Shown: piece by piece, positions 39,412-48,188 of the stretch
How positions within the stretch are numbered: position 1 is the stretch's first letter
Layout of the letters: every line of letters starts with the position of its first letter
Assembly: GCF_020883495.1 (NCBI RefSeq)
Contig: NZ_CP086610.1
Coordinates: 2,771,501-2,835,500, forward strand
Direction of reading: 5' to 3'
Source: Shinella zoogloeoides
GTDB lineage: Bacteria > Pseudomonadota > Alphaproteobacteria > Rhizobiales > Rhizobiaceae
Length of the DNA stretch: 64,000 nucleotides
Translations under genes and position numbers: made by a program
Notes under the pieces: model-generated
The model's database searches: none
Seen by the model: the letters and a program-made list of their open reading frames with translations, nothing else
What the model was told of the DNA's origin: nothing

Positions 39412-39912
39412 ATGGAAAACCGGATGCCAGCCACTGTTCATTTGAAAGATATTGCTGCAAGCGTCGGATCGGAACTCGGCGTCTCGCGCTGGTTCACCGT
39501 CGACCAGACGATGATCGACCGCTTCGCCGACGCGACTGAAGACCACCAGTTCATCCACACCGACCCCGAGCGCGCGGCGGCCGAAACGCCCTTCGGCGGC
39601 ACCATCGCCCACGGCTTCCTCACGCTCTCGCTGCTCTCGGCAATGAATTACGATTGCATTCCGCGAATCGTCGAGCAGACGATGGGCATCAATTACGGGT
39701 TCGACAAGGTCCGCTTCATCACGCCGGTCAAGAGCGGCGCGCGCGTGCGCGGCCGCTTCGTGCTCGATGAAGCCCGCTTTCGTGGCGCGGGCATGCTGAC
39801 GGTCCGCTACAATGTCACGGTCGAGATCGAGGACGAGCGCAAGCCGGCGCTGACGGCCGAATGGACCACCATCATCCAGTTCGACCCGAAGGATCGGCCG
39901 GAGGACGTGTGA
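39412..39912 (+). CDS. MaoC-like (R)-specific enoyl-CoA hydratase family protein
   Basis: 166-residue hot-dog-fold protein. The hydratase-2 motif appears as FADATEDHQFIHTDPERA with the catalytic Asp/His pair, followed by FGGTIAHGFLTLSLLSAM. Family members hydrate trans-2-enoyl-CoA to (R)-3-hydroxyacyl-CoA, for example for polyhydroxyalkanoate precursors or fatty-acid turnover; the acyl substrate here is unknown. The ATG at 39412 is used, with AGAGG upstream; ATG 39424 is a possible alternative. Its last codons overlap the GTG start of an acetyltransferase gene by four bases. Confidence 0.88.
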   Translation: MENRMPATVHLKDIAASVGSELGVSRWFTVDQTMIDRFADATEDHQFIHTDPERAAAETPFGGTIAHGFLTLSLLSAMNYDCIPRIVEQTMGINYGFDKVRFITPVKSGARVRGRFVLDEARFRGAGMLTVRYNVTVEIEDERKPALTAEWTTIIQFDPKDRPEDV

Positions 39913-40433
39913 GGGTCCGCCTCGCCAGTCAGGAGGACATGACGGCGCTGGCCGCCTGCGACTTCTCCTTCCTCGTCACGAGGGAGGCCGTGCCGCCCTT
40001 CGAAGGCGAATGGCTGGCCCATGCCCGCCCCGTCGAACCCTACCCCAAAAGCTACGGCTTCGACGCGGCCGAATTCGCCTCCTGTCTGCAGGACGCAAAC
40101 AAGGCGCTGTTCGTCATCATCGGAGACGAAACGCCGGTCGGTTACATCGCGCTTTCAACGGGCTGGAACAATCTCGCCTTTGTCGACGACCTCGCCGTCG
40201 ATGCCGAATGGCGCGGCACGGGCGCTGCCCAGCGCCTGATGCAGCAGGCAATCCAGTGGGCGCGGGAAAAGGACCTGCCCGGCCTGCGGCTCGAAACCCA
40301 GACGAACAATGTCGCCGCCTGCCGCTTCTATCTGCGCCAGGGCTTCGTGCTGGGCGGCCACGACCGGCACCTGTACGAAGGGCTGTCCCCCGGCACGCGG
40401 GAGACAGCCCTGTTCTTCTACCGTCTGCTCTGA
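39909..40433 (+). CDS. GNAT acetyltransferase, streptothricin-acetyltransferase-like
   Basis: 174-residue single-domain acetyl-CoA transferase. The A motif reads VDDLAVDAEWRGTGAAQRLM and is followed by GLRLETQTNNVAACRFYLRQGFVLGG, which resembles the LETQ-N-ACxFY pattern of the Sat family that acetylates streptothricin. The start is a GTG whose last two bases form the TGA of the MaoC gene, so translation is coupled; ATG further in would lose the first strand. It could be a resistance gene or a house-cleaning amine acetyltransferase; sequence alone cannot decide. It ends 4 bases before the convergent soxG stop. Confidence 0.82.
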   Translation: MRVRLASQEDMTALAACDFSFLVTREAVPPFEGEWLAHARPVEPYPKSYGFDAAEFASCLQDANKALFVIIGDETPVGYIALSTGWNNLAFVDDLAVDAEWRGTGAAQRLMQQAIQWAREKDLPGLRLETQTNNVAACRFYLRQGFVLGGHDRHLYEGLSPGTRETALFFYRLL

Positions 40434-40437
40434 AGGA

Positions 40438-40986
40438 TCAGAGACCGGCGTCTTCCGCGCCTTCCACCAGAAGGCCGAAGGCATAGGGCGAGAACGAGCG
40501 CCAGCACTCGACCCGATAGTCCTCCTCACCCGAGCGGAACAGCACGATCTCGATCTTGCCGAGCACCGTGCGCGCCGCAGCGCCGACCGGGAAGACCGCA
40601 TTGCCGAGATCGAGCGGGCAGCCGCTGGCGATCGCCCCGGCCGCATCCGGGCCGGAGACGATGATCGCAGTGTTGCGGTGGGAAACGTCCGTCGCCGAAT
40701 GCAGCGCGGAAACGCCGGAGGCGATGCCCATCAGGTCCGCGCCGTTCTCGTCGATCAGCAGCCATTCGTCCGGGCCGAGCCAGAGCGCGTGGCGGCCGCT
40801 GACGGAGGCCGAGGTTTTCGGCCGGCGCGGCAATTCGAGGCCGAAGGCGAGCGACAGCGTGCCGATGGCATCCTCGCCGGCACGCAGCGAAAGGCGGGTT
40901 GCGGGCGCGGCGGGCGTGACGCGCGCGCCGGCGGAGCCGCCATGGTGACGGCCGAGCGGCGCCTTGCGAAGAGCTTGATCAGCCAT
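40438..40986 (-). CDS. soxG: Sarcosine oxidase gamma subunit
   Basis: 182-residue small subunit of heterotetrameric sarcosine oxidase, related in fold to GcvT/YgfZ pieces. Recognisable segments are WLGPDEWLLIDENG, ATDVSHRNTAIIVSGPDA and VECWRSFSPYAFGLL. The ATG at 40986 lies inside the end of soxA with an 8-base overlap, giving coupling. The longer frame to 41157 is soxA antiframe sequence and is excluded. It is the last gene of the sox operon; no terminator hairpin was found before the convergent acetyltransferase gene. Confidence 0.93.
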   Translation of the reverse strand: MADQALRKAPLGRHHGGSAGARVTPAAPATRLSLRAGEDAIGTLSLAFGLELPRRPKTSASVSGRHALWLGPDEWLLIDENGADLMGIASGVSALHSATDVSHRNTAIIVSGPDAAGAIASGCPLDLGNAVFPVGAAARTVLGKIEIVLFRSGEEDYRVECWRSFSPYAFGLLVEGAEDAGL

Positions 40987-43972
40987 TGAGGCGTCCTCCT
41001 TCCTTGTCGATAAACACCATGTCGCTGACCTCGACCGCGATGGTGCGGTCGGGCATCGGCACGTAGAGCGTCTGGCCCATGCGGGCCTGACCGCCGGCGA
41101 CGAGCGCCATGGCGATCGACCGGCCGCAATTTTCCGACCAGTAGGACGAGGTGACATGGCCGAGCATGGTCATCGGCTTCGGCTGGTTCGGATCGGCGAC
41201 GATCTGCGCGCCCTCCTCCAGCACCACCTTCGGATCCTTCGTCAGAAGGCCGACGAGCTGCTTGCGGCCCTCCTTCACGAGATCCGGGCGCTTGAGGCCG
41301 CGGATGCCCACGAAGTCCGCCTTCTTCTTGGAGACGGCCCAGCTGAGGCTCGCATCGTGCGGCGTGACCGTGCCGTCCGTGTCCTGCCCGACGATGATAT
41401 AGCCTTTCTCGGCGCGCAGCACGTGCATGGTTTCCGTGCCGTAGGCGCAGGCGCCGAGCGGTTCGGCCCGCGCCCAGATGGCTTCCCATACGGCCTGGCC
41501 GTAGTCGGCCGGCACGTTGACTTCGTAGCCCGCCTCACCCGTGAAGGACATGCGGAACAGCCGGGTCGGCACGCCGCAGATCTTGCCCTCGCGCACGCTC
41601 ATATGCGGGAAGGCCTCGTTGGAGATGTCGATGCCTTCGACCAGCGGCTCGAGGATTTCGCGCGCCTTCGGCCCCTGCACGGCGATGACCGCCCACTGTT
41701 CCGTGGTCGAGGTCAGCCAGACCTTGAGATGCGGGAATTCCGTCTGGAGATAGTCTTCCATGTGGTGCATGACGCGCGGCGCGCCGCCCGTCGTGGTGGT
41801 GACATGGAAGCGGTCCTCCGCCAGACGCCCGACGACGCCGTCGTCATAGACGAAGCCGTCCTCGCGCAGCATGATGCCGTAGCGGCAGCGACCGGGCTTC
41901 AGCGTATCCCAGGCGTTGGTATACATGAGGTTCATGAACTCGCCCGCATCCGGGCCGACGACCTCGATCTTGCCGAGCGTCGAGGCATCGAACAGGCCGG
42001 CGGCGTTACGCACCGTGCGGCACTCGCGGTTGACCGCGTCATGCATGGTCTCGCCGGAGCGCGGATAGTACCAGGCGCGCTTCCAGTTGCCGACATCCTC
42101 GAAGACCGCGCCATGCGCTTCTTCCCAGGCATGGATCGGCGTCTTGCGCGCCGGGTCGAACAGGTCACCGCGCGAATGGCTGATCAGTGCGCCGAAGGTG
42201 ACGGGCGTATAGGGCGCGCGGAAGGTCGTGAGACCGATCTTCGGGATCTCGCGGTTCAGCACTTCCGAGGCGATGGCAAGGCCATGGATGTTGGACAGCT
42301 TGCCCTGGTCCGTCGCCATGCCGTTGGTGGTGAAGCGCTTGATATGCTCGATGGAGTGCATGCCCTCGCGCACGGCAAGGCGGATATCCTTGGCGCAGAC
42401 ATCGTTCTGGAAGTCGACGAAGGCCTTGACGGTCGTATCGACGCCGGCCCCCTCGCCCGCACCGGCCATGCCGCCGGTCCATTCGAAGGCGTTCTCGCCG
42501 GAAAGCTCGACCTTGCCGCCGCCCTCGTTGCCGGTGGCGCGCGCCATCAGCTCGCCGGCCGCCAGCGATTCTTCAATGGTCGCCTGAAGGCCGTCCGTGC
42601 CGTTGCACGAGCCGACCGAAAGGCAATCCTGCGCATAGGCGCCCGGCAGGAAGCGGCCGGAGGCGGCGTCATAGGCCACCTTGCCGCGCGACTGCGAGAA
42701 GAGGTGGACGGACGGCGTCCAACCTGCCGACATCAGCAGCGCATCGACCGGGATCGACCGCGCCGAGCCGCCGCCGTTGCGGGCGACCGACATGGAGGAG
42801 ACGCGCAGCTTGCCCTTGGTGTCGACGACGGAATGGCCGGTGAGCACCTCGATGCCGAGCTTGCGGGCCTCGGCCAGAACCGCCTCGCCGGGCTTCTCGC
42901 GATTGTCCACGATGGCGGCGATGGTGACGCCGGCGCGCTTCAGGTCGAAGGCGGCCTCATAGGCGGAATCGCTCGCCGTGTAGACGCCGACCTTGCGGCC
43001 GACGGCGACGCCGAAATGGTTGAGATAGGTGCGCGCCGCCGAGGCCAGCATGATGCCGGGCCGGTCGTTGTTGGCGAACACCATATGCCGCTCGATGGAG
43101 CCGGTGGCGAGGATGACGCGCTTGGCGCGGACCTGCCACAGACGCTCGCGCGGCAGCTTCTTGTCGGGACGGGCAAGATGATCCGTCACACGCTCCACGA
43201 GGCCGACGAAATTGTGGTTGTAGTAGCCGAAGGCCGTCGTGCGGGTAAGAACGGTGACGTTCTCCATCGCCTTCAGCTTGGCGGTCGCAGCCTGCGCCCA
43301 TTCATAGCCGTTCTGGCCATCGATCTTCACCGAAATGTCGTAATGCAGCGCGCCGCCGACTTCCGGCTGCTCGTCGACGAGCATGACGCGCGCGCCCGCC
43401 TCAGCGGCGGCAAGCGCGGCCGAAAGGCCTGCAACGCCAGCACCCGCGACCAGCACGTCGCAATAGGCGTAGCGGTTGGCGTAGTGGTCCGGGTCCTCTT
43501 CCGTCGGCGCGACGCCAAGGCCGGCAGCCTTGCGGATGAAGGGCTCGTAGAGCTTTTCCCAGGCCGCCTTCGGCCACATGAAGGTCTTGTAGTAGAAGCC
43601 GGCCGCGAAGAACGGCGACAGCAGGTTGTTGACGCCGCCGATATCGAAGGCGAGCGAGGGCCAGCGGTTCTGCGACGACACCTTCATGCCGTCGAAGACC
43701 TCCTGCACCGGCGCGCGCACGTTCGGCTGGCGGCGGGCGGCATCGCGCGACACGTCGATCAGCGCGTTCGGCTCTTCGGGGCCAGCGGAAAGAATGCCGC
43801 GCGGACGATGATACTTGAACGAGCGGCCGACGAGATGCACGCCGTTGGCGAGCAGCGCGGAGGCGACGGTGTCGCCTTCCAGCGCATCGAACGTCTTTCC
43901 GTCGAAGGTGAAACGCGCCGTCTTGGCGGGCGTCAGGCGGCCCTGGCCGGCAATGCGATTGGCGCCGCTCAT
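40979..43972 (-). CDS. soxA: Sarcosine oxidase alpha subunit
   Basis: 997-residue large subunit. Sarcosine oxidase demethylates N-methylglycine to glycine, passing the methyl group to tetrahydrofolate as methylene-THF. An N-terminal 2Fe-2S-like fold (GDTVASALLANGVHLVGRSF) is followed by the NAD/FAD module DVLVAGAGVAGLSAALAAAE. RVILATGSIERHMVFANNDRPGIML and a C-terminal GcvT-like folate domain (DASTLGKIEVVGPDAGEFMNLMYTNAWD, FTGEAGYEVNVP) follow. The start overlaps soxD by 4 bases. All domains are complete. Confidence 0.97.
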   Translation of the reverse strand: MSGANRIAGQGRLTPAKTARFTFDGKTFDALEGDTVASALLANGVHLVGRSFKYHRPRGILSAGPEEPNALIDVSRDAARRQPNVRAPVQEVFDGMKVSSQNRWPSLAFDIGGVNNLLSPFFAAGFYYKTFMWPKAAWEKLYEPFIRKAAGLGVAPTEEDPDHYANRYAYCDVLVAGAGVAGLSAALAAAEAGARVMLVDEQPEVGGALHYDISVKIDGQNGYEWAQAATAKLKAMENVTVLTRTTAFGYYNHNFVGLVERVTDHLARPDKKLPRERLWQVRAKRVILATGSIERHMVFANNDRPGIMLASAARTYLNHFGVAVGRKVGVYTASDSAYEAAFDLKRAGVTIAAIVDNREKPGEAVLAEARKLGIEVLTGHSVVDTKGKLRVSSMSVARNGGGSARSIPVDALLMSAGWTPSVHLFSQSRGKVAYDAASGRFLPGAYAQDCLSVGSCNGTDGLQATIEESLAAGELMARATGNEGGGKVELSGENAFEWTGGMAGAGEGAGVDTTVKAFVDFQNDVCAKDIRLAVREGMHSIEHIKRFTTNGMATDQGKLSNIHGLAIASEVLNREIPKIGLTTFRAPYTPVTFGALISHSRGDLFDPARKTPIHAWEEAHGAVFEDVGNWKRAWYYPRSGETMHDAVNRECRTVRNAAGLFDASTLGKIEVVGPDAGEFMNLMYTNAWDTLKPGRCRYGIMLREDGFVYDDGVVGRLAEDRFHVTTTTGGAPRVMHHMEDYLQTEFPHLKVWLTSTTEQWAVIAVQGPKAREILEPLVEGIDISNEAFPHMSVREGKICGVPTRLFRMSFTGEAGYEVNVPADYGQAVWEAIWARAEPLGACAYGTETMHVLRAEKGYIIVGQDTDGTVTPHDASLSWAVSKKKADFVGIRGLKRPDLVKEGRKQLVGLLTKDPKVVLEEGAQIVADPNQPKPMTMLGHVTSSYWSENCGRSIAMALVAGGQARMGQTLYVPMPDRTIAVEVSDMVFIDKEGGRLNG

Positions 43973-44301
43973 TTCGCGGTTCCTTCCGTGGTCTCGTTGG
44001 TTGCGGCGGCAGGCGCGGCGCCCGGAATATCGGGCTTCGGCTCACCTGCCTTGTAGCTCATGAAGAACTTGTCGCTCACCGTGTCGCGCGCCGCATTGAA
44101 GAAGCGGCCGCAGCCATGGATATGGCGCCAGCGTTCGAAGATCAGGCCCTTCGGGTTATCGCGCAGGAAGAAGTAGTCCTGGAATTCCTCGTCGGTGATA
44201 TCGGCGATGTTGGTCGGCCGGGCGATGTGCGCATCGCCGCCGTGGCGGAATTCGAGCTCCGAGCGCTCTTCCTCGCAGTAGGGGCAGTAGATCAGCAGCA
44301 T
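43969..44301 (-). CDS. soxD: Sarcosine oxidase delta subunit
   Basis: 110-residue zinc-binding subunit of the heterotetramer. Cys6 and Cys9 (LIYCPYCEEER), with His60/His62 and Cys64 (WRHIHGCGRFF), make the structural zinc site. FRHGGDAHIARP is the usual conserved stretch. The C-terminal tail is Ala/Pro/Thr rich and looks disordered. It overlaps soxA by four bases. Uniquely for this operon type, a membrane-protein gene precedes it, ending 3 bases before the ATG. Confidence 0.96.
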   Translation of the reverse strand: MLLIYCPYCEEERSELEFRHGGDAHIARPTNIADITDEEFQDYFFLRDNPKGLIFERWRHIHGCGRFFNAARDTVSDKFFMSYKAGEPKPDIPGAAPAAATNETTEGTAK

Positions 44302-44304
44302 GGT

Positions 44305-44664
44305 TCAACTCTTCTCGTCAGGCTCGATATAGAGACCAAAGGCTTTTATATTTCGGTGCATCACGCGCTCGCGCCTTCGACGCCAGCCTTGTGACAAATA
44401 ACCACCAGTTTCCTTCTCCGGCTCGGCAGCATAATCATCGCGATATCCGGCCGTGTCGTGCATTGGGTGCTTCAGGATGAGCGTTCCAGCCCAAGGCAGG
44501 ACGCCTCCGAAAACCAGCGAAACGAATGCCACGAGCGGGAAAACTCCAACCAATATCCCCGCAATCTCAGAGCCCGTGTGCTTATGCAGTTGCTCGGCAG
44601 CCAGTGCGAGAAGGACCGCACCAGCGCCTCCAAGAAAAAAAAGCTTGTTCGCCCTTCTGGTCAT
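44305..44664 (-). CDS. Two-segment membrane protein of unknown function inside the sox operon
   Basis: 119 residues, not recognised. Two hydrophobic spans occur at about residues 8-24 (LFFLGGAGAVLLALAAE) and 33-63 (EIAGILVGVFPLVAFVSLVF and following). A polar C-terminal half rich in Arg, Lys and Glu (GWRRRRERVMHRN) follows and probably faces the cytosol. It starts 10 bases after soxB and stops 3 bases before soxD, so it must be on the same message. Its base use is lower in G+C than the neighbouring sox genes, hinting at a later insertion. A role in sarcosine uptake or in anchoring the oxidase is possible but unproven. Confidence 0.72.
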   Translation of the reverse strand: MTRRANKLFFLGGAGAVLLALAAEQLHKHTGSEIAGILVGVFPLVAFVSLVFGGVLPWAGTLILKHPMHDTAGYRDDYAAEPEKETGGYLSQGWRRRRERVMHRNIKAFGLYIEPDEKS

Positions 44665-44674
44665 CGGCTTCCAC

Positions 44675-45928
44675 TCAGTGCGCCACGGCCGCCGCCGCTG
44701 CCTCGTCGATGAGGCGGCCGGTGCGGAAGCGGTCGAGCGTCAGGCCGGCGGCCAGCTTGTGCGGCTCGCCCCGCGCGATGAGATGGGCGAAGAGATGCGC
44801 CGAACCCGGCGTCGCCTTGAAGCCGCCGGTGCCCCAGCCGCAATTGACGAAGAGGTTGGGAACCGGCGTCACGCCCTGGATCGCCGAGCGGTCCGGCGTG
44901 TTGTCGGTGATGCCGCCCCACTGGCGCATCATCTTGACGCGGCGGAACATCGGGAAGAGTTCGCAGATGGCGTCGAGCGTATGCGTGATGATCTGCAGGC
45001 CGCCGGTCTGGGAGTAGGAATTGTACTGGTCCGTACCCGCGCCGATGACCAGCTCGCCCTTGTCCGACTGCGAGATATAGGCATGAACCGAGTTGGACAT
45101 GACCACGCAGGGGAAGATCGGCTTCATCGGCTCGGAAACCAGCGCCTGCAGCGGCACGGAATGCAGCGGCAGCTTCACATCGGCCATGGACATGATGACC
45201 GAGTTGTGGCCGGAGGCCGAAACCGCGATCTTCTTGGCGCCGATGAAGCCCTTGGAGGTTTCCACGCCCGTCACCGCGCCGTCCGGCCCGCGGCGGATGC
45301 CCTTGACCTCGCAGTTCTGGATGACGTGTAGGCCGCGATCGGACGCAGCGCGCGCATAGCCCCAGGCGACGGCGTCGTGGCGGGCAGTGCCGCCGCGGCG
45401 CTGGAGGGCCGCGCCGTTGATCGGGTAGCGGGCGGAGGCCGAGATATCGAGAACCGGCACGAAGTCCTTGGCCTGCTGCGGCGTCAGCCATTCGTTGTCG
45501 ATGCCGTGCAGACGGTTGGCATGGACGTGACGCTGGAAGGACTGCTTGTCGTGGATGTTGTGCGACAGCATCATCACGCCGCGCGGCGAGTACATGACAT
45601 TGTAGTTGAGGTCCTGGCTGAGGCCCTCCCAGAGCTTCAGCGAGTGCTCGTAGATATCCATGCTCTCGTCATAGAGATAGTTCGAGCGGATGATGGTCGT
45701 GTTACGGCCGGTATTGCCGCCGCCGAGCCAGCCCTTCTCGATCACGGCGACATTGGTGATACCGTGTTCCTTGGCGAGATAATAGGCAGCGCCGAGGCCA
45801 TGGCCGCCGCCGCCGACGATGATCACGTCATATTCCTTGCGCGGCTCGGGCGAGGTCCACTGAGCCTCCCATCCCTTATGGCCACGCATCGCCTCGCGGG
45901 CGACGGCGAAAACCGAATATTTGCGCAT
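44675..45928 (-). CDS. soxB: Sarcosine oxidase beta subunit
   Basis: 417-residue FAD/FMN subunit of the DAO superfamily that oxidises sarcosine. [22 protein letters not shown] is the dinucleotide fold, and [26 protein letters not shown] is the strongly conserved flavin segment of Sox[36 protein letters not shown] and [16 protein letters not shown] complete the catalytic barrel. The ATG at 45928 gives [21 protein letters not shown], the normal start; the frame further upstream to 46195 is not homologous. It is the promoter-proximal gene of the operon, divergent from rpsU. Confidence 0.96.
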   Translation of the reverse strand: MRKYSVFAVAREAMRGHKGWEAQWTSPEPRKEYDVIIVGGGGHGLGAAYYLAKEHGITNVAVIEKGWLGGGNTGRNTTIIRSNYLYDESMDIYEHSLKLWEGLSQDLNYNVMYSPRGVMMLSHNIHDKQSFQRHVHANRLHGIDNEWLTPQQAKDFVPVLDISASARYPINGAALQRRGGTARHDAVAWGYARAASDRGLHVIQNCEVKGIRRGPDGAVTGVETSKGFIGAKKIAVSASGHNSVIMSMADVKLPLHSVPLQALVSEPMKPIFPCVVMSNSVHAYISQSDKGELVIGAGTDQYNSYSQTGGLQIITHTLDAICELFPMFRRVKMMRQWGGITDNTPDRSAIQGVTPVPNLFVNCGWGTGGFKATPGSAHLFAHLIARGEPHKLAAGLTLDRFRTGRLIDEAAAAAVAH

Positions 45929-46256
45929 AACCCAGGTCCTCGATGTCTCGCCGGCCACGCCGGCTGTTTCCTGTTGCAATAGAAAGCAAATCCTGGCGGG
46001 GGACGCCGTATCCTTTGCGACGCATTCAGGCGCACCTTGTACCACATGCGACATGACGATATTGGAGCTGCAAGACGGTTTTCCCGGCCTTTCGCGGAAA
46101 ATCCGGCACATCACGGCGCGGAAGACTGGACTTCCCTCAAACGTTCTGGTATCCGACGCCTCAATCGTCAGCCTTCCGGGCTGCACGAACGTCACTTATT
46201 TGCCTGACGAACACAAAGAATCGCCGGGTAACAACGAACAAAGGAACGGGATTCTC
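45929..46256. other. Divergent intergenic region soxB / rpsU
   Basis: 328 bases that should hold the sox promoter on the minus strand and the rpsU promoter on the plus strand. I found no confident boxes or long palindromes; a short GCCGG/CCGGC element lies near 45953. No riboswitch fold was recognisable by eye. Confidence 0.45.
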
Positions 46257-46484
46257 GTGCAGGTACTTGTCCGCGACAACAACGTTGATCAGGCTCTCCG
46301 CGCTCTCAAGAAGAAGATGCAGCGCGAAGGTATTTTCCGTGAAATGAAGATGCGCGACTACTACGAAAAGCCGTCGCAGAAGCGTGCGCGTGAAAAGGCT
46401 GAAGCCGTCCGTCGCGTTCGCAAGCTGGCTCGCAAGCGCGCCCAGCGCGAAGGCCTCATCGGCGGCCGTCCTGGCGCCCGCTAA
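46257..46484 (+). CDS. rpsU: Ribosomal protein bS21
   Basis: 75-residue protein of the 30S subunit near the anti-Shine-Dalgarno end of 16S r[23 protein letters not shown] then [18 protein letters not shown] is the S21 core, followed by the very basic helix [15 protein letters not shown]. The family start corresponds to GTG 46257 (preceded by AAAGGAACGGG), not to upstream in-frame codons. It is a single gene with a strong terminator. The tail [10 protein letters not shown] is of the type seen in rhizobial copies. Confidence 0.96.
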   Translation: MQVLVRDNNVDQALRALKKKMQREGIFREMKMRDYYEKPSQKRAREKAEAVRRVRKLARKRAQREGLIGGRPGAR

Positions 46485-46520
46485 TCGGCCGTCATTTCGA
46501 CGTTTTCGGATGCAAGACCG

Positions 46521-46553
46521 GGCGGGGGCGATGATTTCGCCGCCGCCTTTTTT
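46521..46553 (+). terminator. Terminator of rpsU
   Basis: GGCGG-G-GGCGA pairs with TCGCC-G-CCGCC with a single internal mismatch, and is followed by six T residues. Confidence 0.88.
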
Positions 46554-46595
46554 GATGTGACCGGACGATTTTTCACCCTTGTGAAAGGTTTCCGT

Positions 46596-46637
46596 GCAAT
46601 TCCGGGTTCGACCGCTACGCAACCTTGCCGGAATTGC
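46596..46637. repeat. Rhizobial palindromic repeat, copy between rpsU and TPR gene
   Basis: GCAATTCCGG at 46596-46605 and CCGGAATTGC at 46628-46637 are perfect 10-bp arms around a 22-base loop. The arms are identical to those of the 32980 copy apart from one extra base pair. Confidence 0.7.
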
Positions 46638-46708
46638 TGTGAAAGGCCGTAGCGTTTTCTTCGCGCATGAGGCGGGAAGAAGCCCATTTTGAGGATTCGC
46701 ACTTGGAC

Positions 46709-47602
46709 ATGGCTGCATCTACCGGGTTCCCGACCGATCGTCTCTCTTCCTCGTCCGCCCGCATGCGCCGCCCCCTGATGGCAGCCGTCGCCGCCACGTC
46801 GCTCGCCGTGCTCCTCGCCGGCTGCCAGTCGACCACCTCGACGGACGTGCTGAAGGTCGAGCGCGCGCAGGGCTCGCAGGAGAACATCGCCTCGCTCTCC
46901 GCCGTGATCGCCGCCAATCCGCAGGATCCGGAAGGCTATAACGTCCGTGGCTCCGCCTATGGCCGCGCGGGCGAATACCGCCGGGCGCTCGACGACTTCA
47001 ACCGCGCCATCGAGCTGAACCCGCGCTTCTACCAGGCCTATGCCAACCGCGCGCTCATCCAGCGCAGCCTCGGCGACCAGGCACAGGCGGCGGCCGACTA
47101 CAACACGGCCCTGCAGCTCAATTCGAACTATGACGTCGCCTATATCGGCCGCGGCAATCTCTATCGCCAGGCCGGCCGTCTCGACGAGGCGTTCAGCGAC
47201 TTCAACCGCGCCATCCAGCTCGATACGACCGATCCGCGCGCCTACCACAATCGCGGCCTGATCTATCAGGCGCGCCGCCAGCACGACAAGGCGATCGAGG
47301 ACTTCTCGAAGGCCATCTCGCTGTCGCCGAACTCGGCCGAACCCTATAACGGCCGCGGCATCTCCTACGCCGCGAAGGGCGACGACGACAACGCCTTCCA
47401 GGACTTCAACACGGCGATCAACCTCAATGGCAAGATCGCCGAATCCTGGGCCAATCAGGCGCTGATCTACGAGCGCCGCGGCGAGATGGCGAAAGCCTCG
47501 CGCTCCTATTCGCAGGCGCTCCGCCTCGATCCGAACTACGCCCCGGCCAAGTCCGGCCTCGCCCGCACGCGCGGCGCTGCCGCCGCCGCCAAGCCGGCCT
47601 GA
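46709..47602 (+). CDS. TPR-repeat lipoprotein
   Basis: 297 residues with a lipoprotein signal: RRPLMAAVAATSLAVLLAGC, lipobox Cys39, so the mature protein is anchored in a periplasm-facing membrane leaflet. Six or seven tetratricopeptide repeats follow in register every 34 residues (for example GYNVRGSAYGRAGEYRRALDD, AYANRALIQRSLGDQAQAAAD, AYHNRGLIYQARRQHDKAIED). TPR lipoproteins commonly support outer-membrane or envelope complexes; no partner is adjacent. The start could also be an inner ATG at 46763, which gives a more standard signal peptide. The tail is Ala-rich. Confidence 0.87.
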   Translation: MAASTGFPTDRLSSSSARMRRPLMAAVAATSLAVLLAGCQSTTSTDVLKVERAQGSQENIASLSAVIAANPQDPEGYNVRGSAYGRAGEYRRALDDFNRAIELNPRFYQAYANRALIQRSLGDQAQAAADYNTALQLNSNYDVAYIGRGNLYRQAGRLDEAFSDFNRAIQLDTTDPRAYHNRGLIYQARRQHDKAIEDFSKAISLSPNSAEPYNGRGISYAAKGDDDNAFQDFNTAINLNGKIAESWANQALIYERRGEMAKASRSYSQALRLDPNYAPAKSGLARTRGAAAAAKPA

Positions 47603-47631
47603 CCGACGCCGGAACCTGCCGGAAAAAACGG

Positions 47632-47663
47632 AAAAGCCCGCGAACTTACTCGCGGGCTTTTCT
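47632..47663 (+). terminator. Terminator of the TPR lipoprotein gene
   Basis: AAAAGCCCGCG pairs perfectly with CGCGGGCTTTT around an 8-base loop, 30 bases after the stop codon. Confidence 0.92.
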
Positions 47664-47717
47664 CGTTGATGGCTTTCGCGTCAGGCGGGCCCGACGCCAC
47701 GCACCGGGCTTTCCCAA

Positions 47718-47942
47718 TCAGCGCAGGACGATAACGCCCAGCACGTTGATGAGGATCAGCAGCAGGAGGCTGGAGAAGAAACCGGCGCTGGTGAAGAAGC
47801 CGGCTGCCATGGCGACCAGAAGGGCGACGCAGAACAGCGTGCCGTACTTGGTGGCATTGATGAAGAAATTGTAGGTCTTCTCGTGCTCGGGATAGTCCAT
47901 CGGCGCGCCGAGTTCGACCGGTCCGTTATGATGTTCAGCCAT
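47718..47942 (-). CDS. aa3-type cytochrome c oxidase subunit IV
   Basis: 74-residue single-span membrane protein of the bacterial COX-IV family. A short soluble head ends DYPEHEKTYNFFINATKYGT, where YPEHEKTY is the family hallmark. A hydrophobic C-terminus (LFCVALLVAMAAGFFTSAGF and on) follows and could form one long or two short helices. Subunit IV sits at the edge of the alphaproteobacterial aa3 oxidase and is not essential for catalysis in Paracoccus. The ATG at 47942 follows GGAGAAGG. It stands alone, away from ctaCDE, which is normal in rhizobia. Confidence 0.9.
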   Translation of the reverse strand: MAEHHNGPVELGAPMDYPEHEKTYNFFINATKYGTLFCVALLVAMAAGFFTSAGFFSSLLLLILINVLGVIVLR

Positions 47943-48134
47943 AGTCACCTTCTCCTAAGCAGCCGCACCCGCCAGTCAATCCCCCGGACGGGCGCCTGAA
48001 ACAGGCCGGCCCCGAACGGACCGGCGATTCCCTCAAGCGCGAAAACGCGCGTCTTTCTGGCCATACACAATGGATCGGCAAAGCGCAACGGCAAGGCGCG
48101 GCGCGCGCCTCGCCCCGCACGCTTTCCATAACGC

Positions 48135-48166
48135 GGAAGGCCGGTTTCGCCCGAAACCGGCCTTCC
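48135..48166 (-). terminator. Long perfect hairpin downstream of the FeeM-like gene
   Basis: Arms of 15 bp, GGAAGGCCGGTTTCG and CGAAACCGGCCTTCC, nearly touch. It lies 23 bases after the stop of the minus-strand gene. There is no T-run, so it may act as an mRNA-stabilising or Rho-assisted end rather than a classical terminator. Confidence 0.6.
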
Positions 48167-48188
48167 CTGCGACAACGGAACGCAAGCC

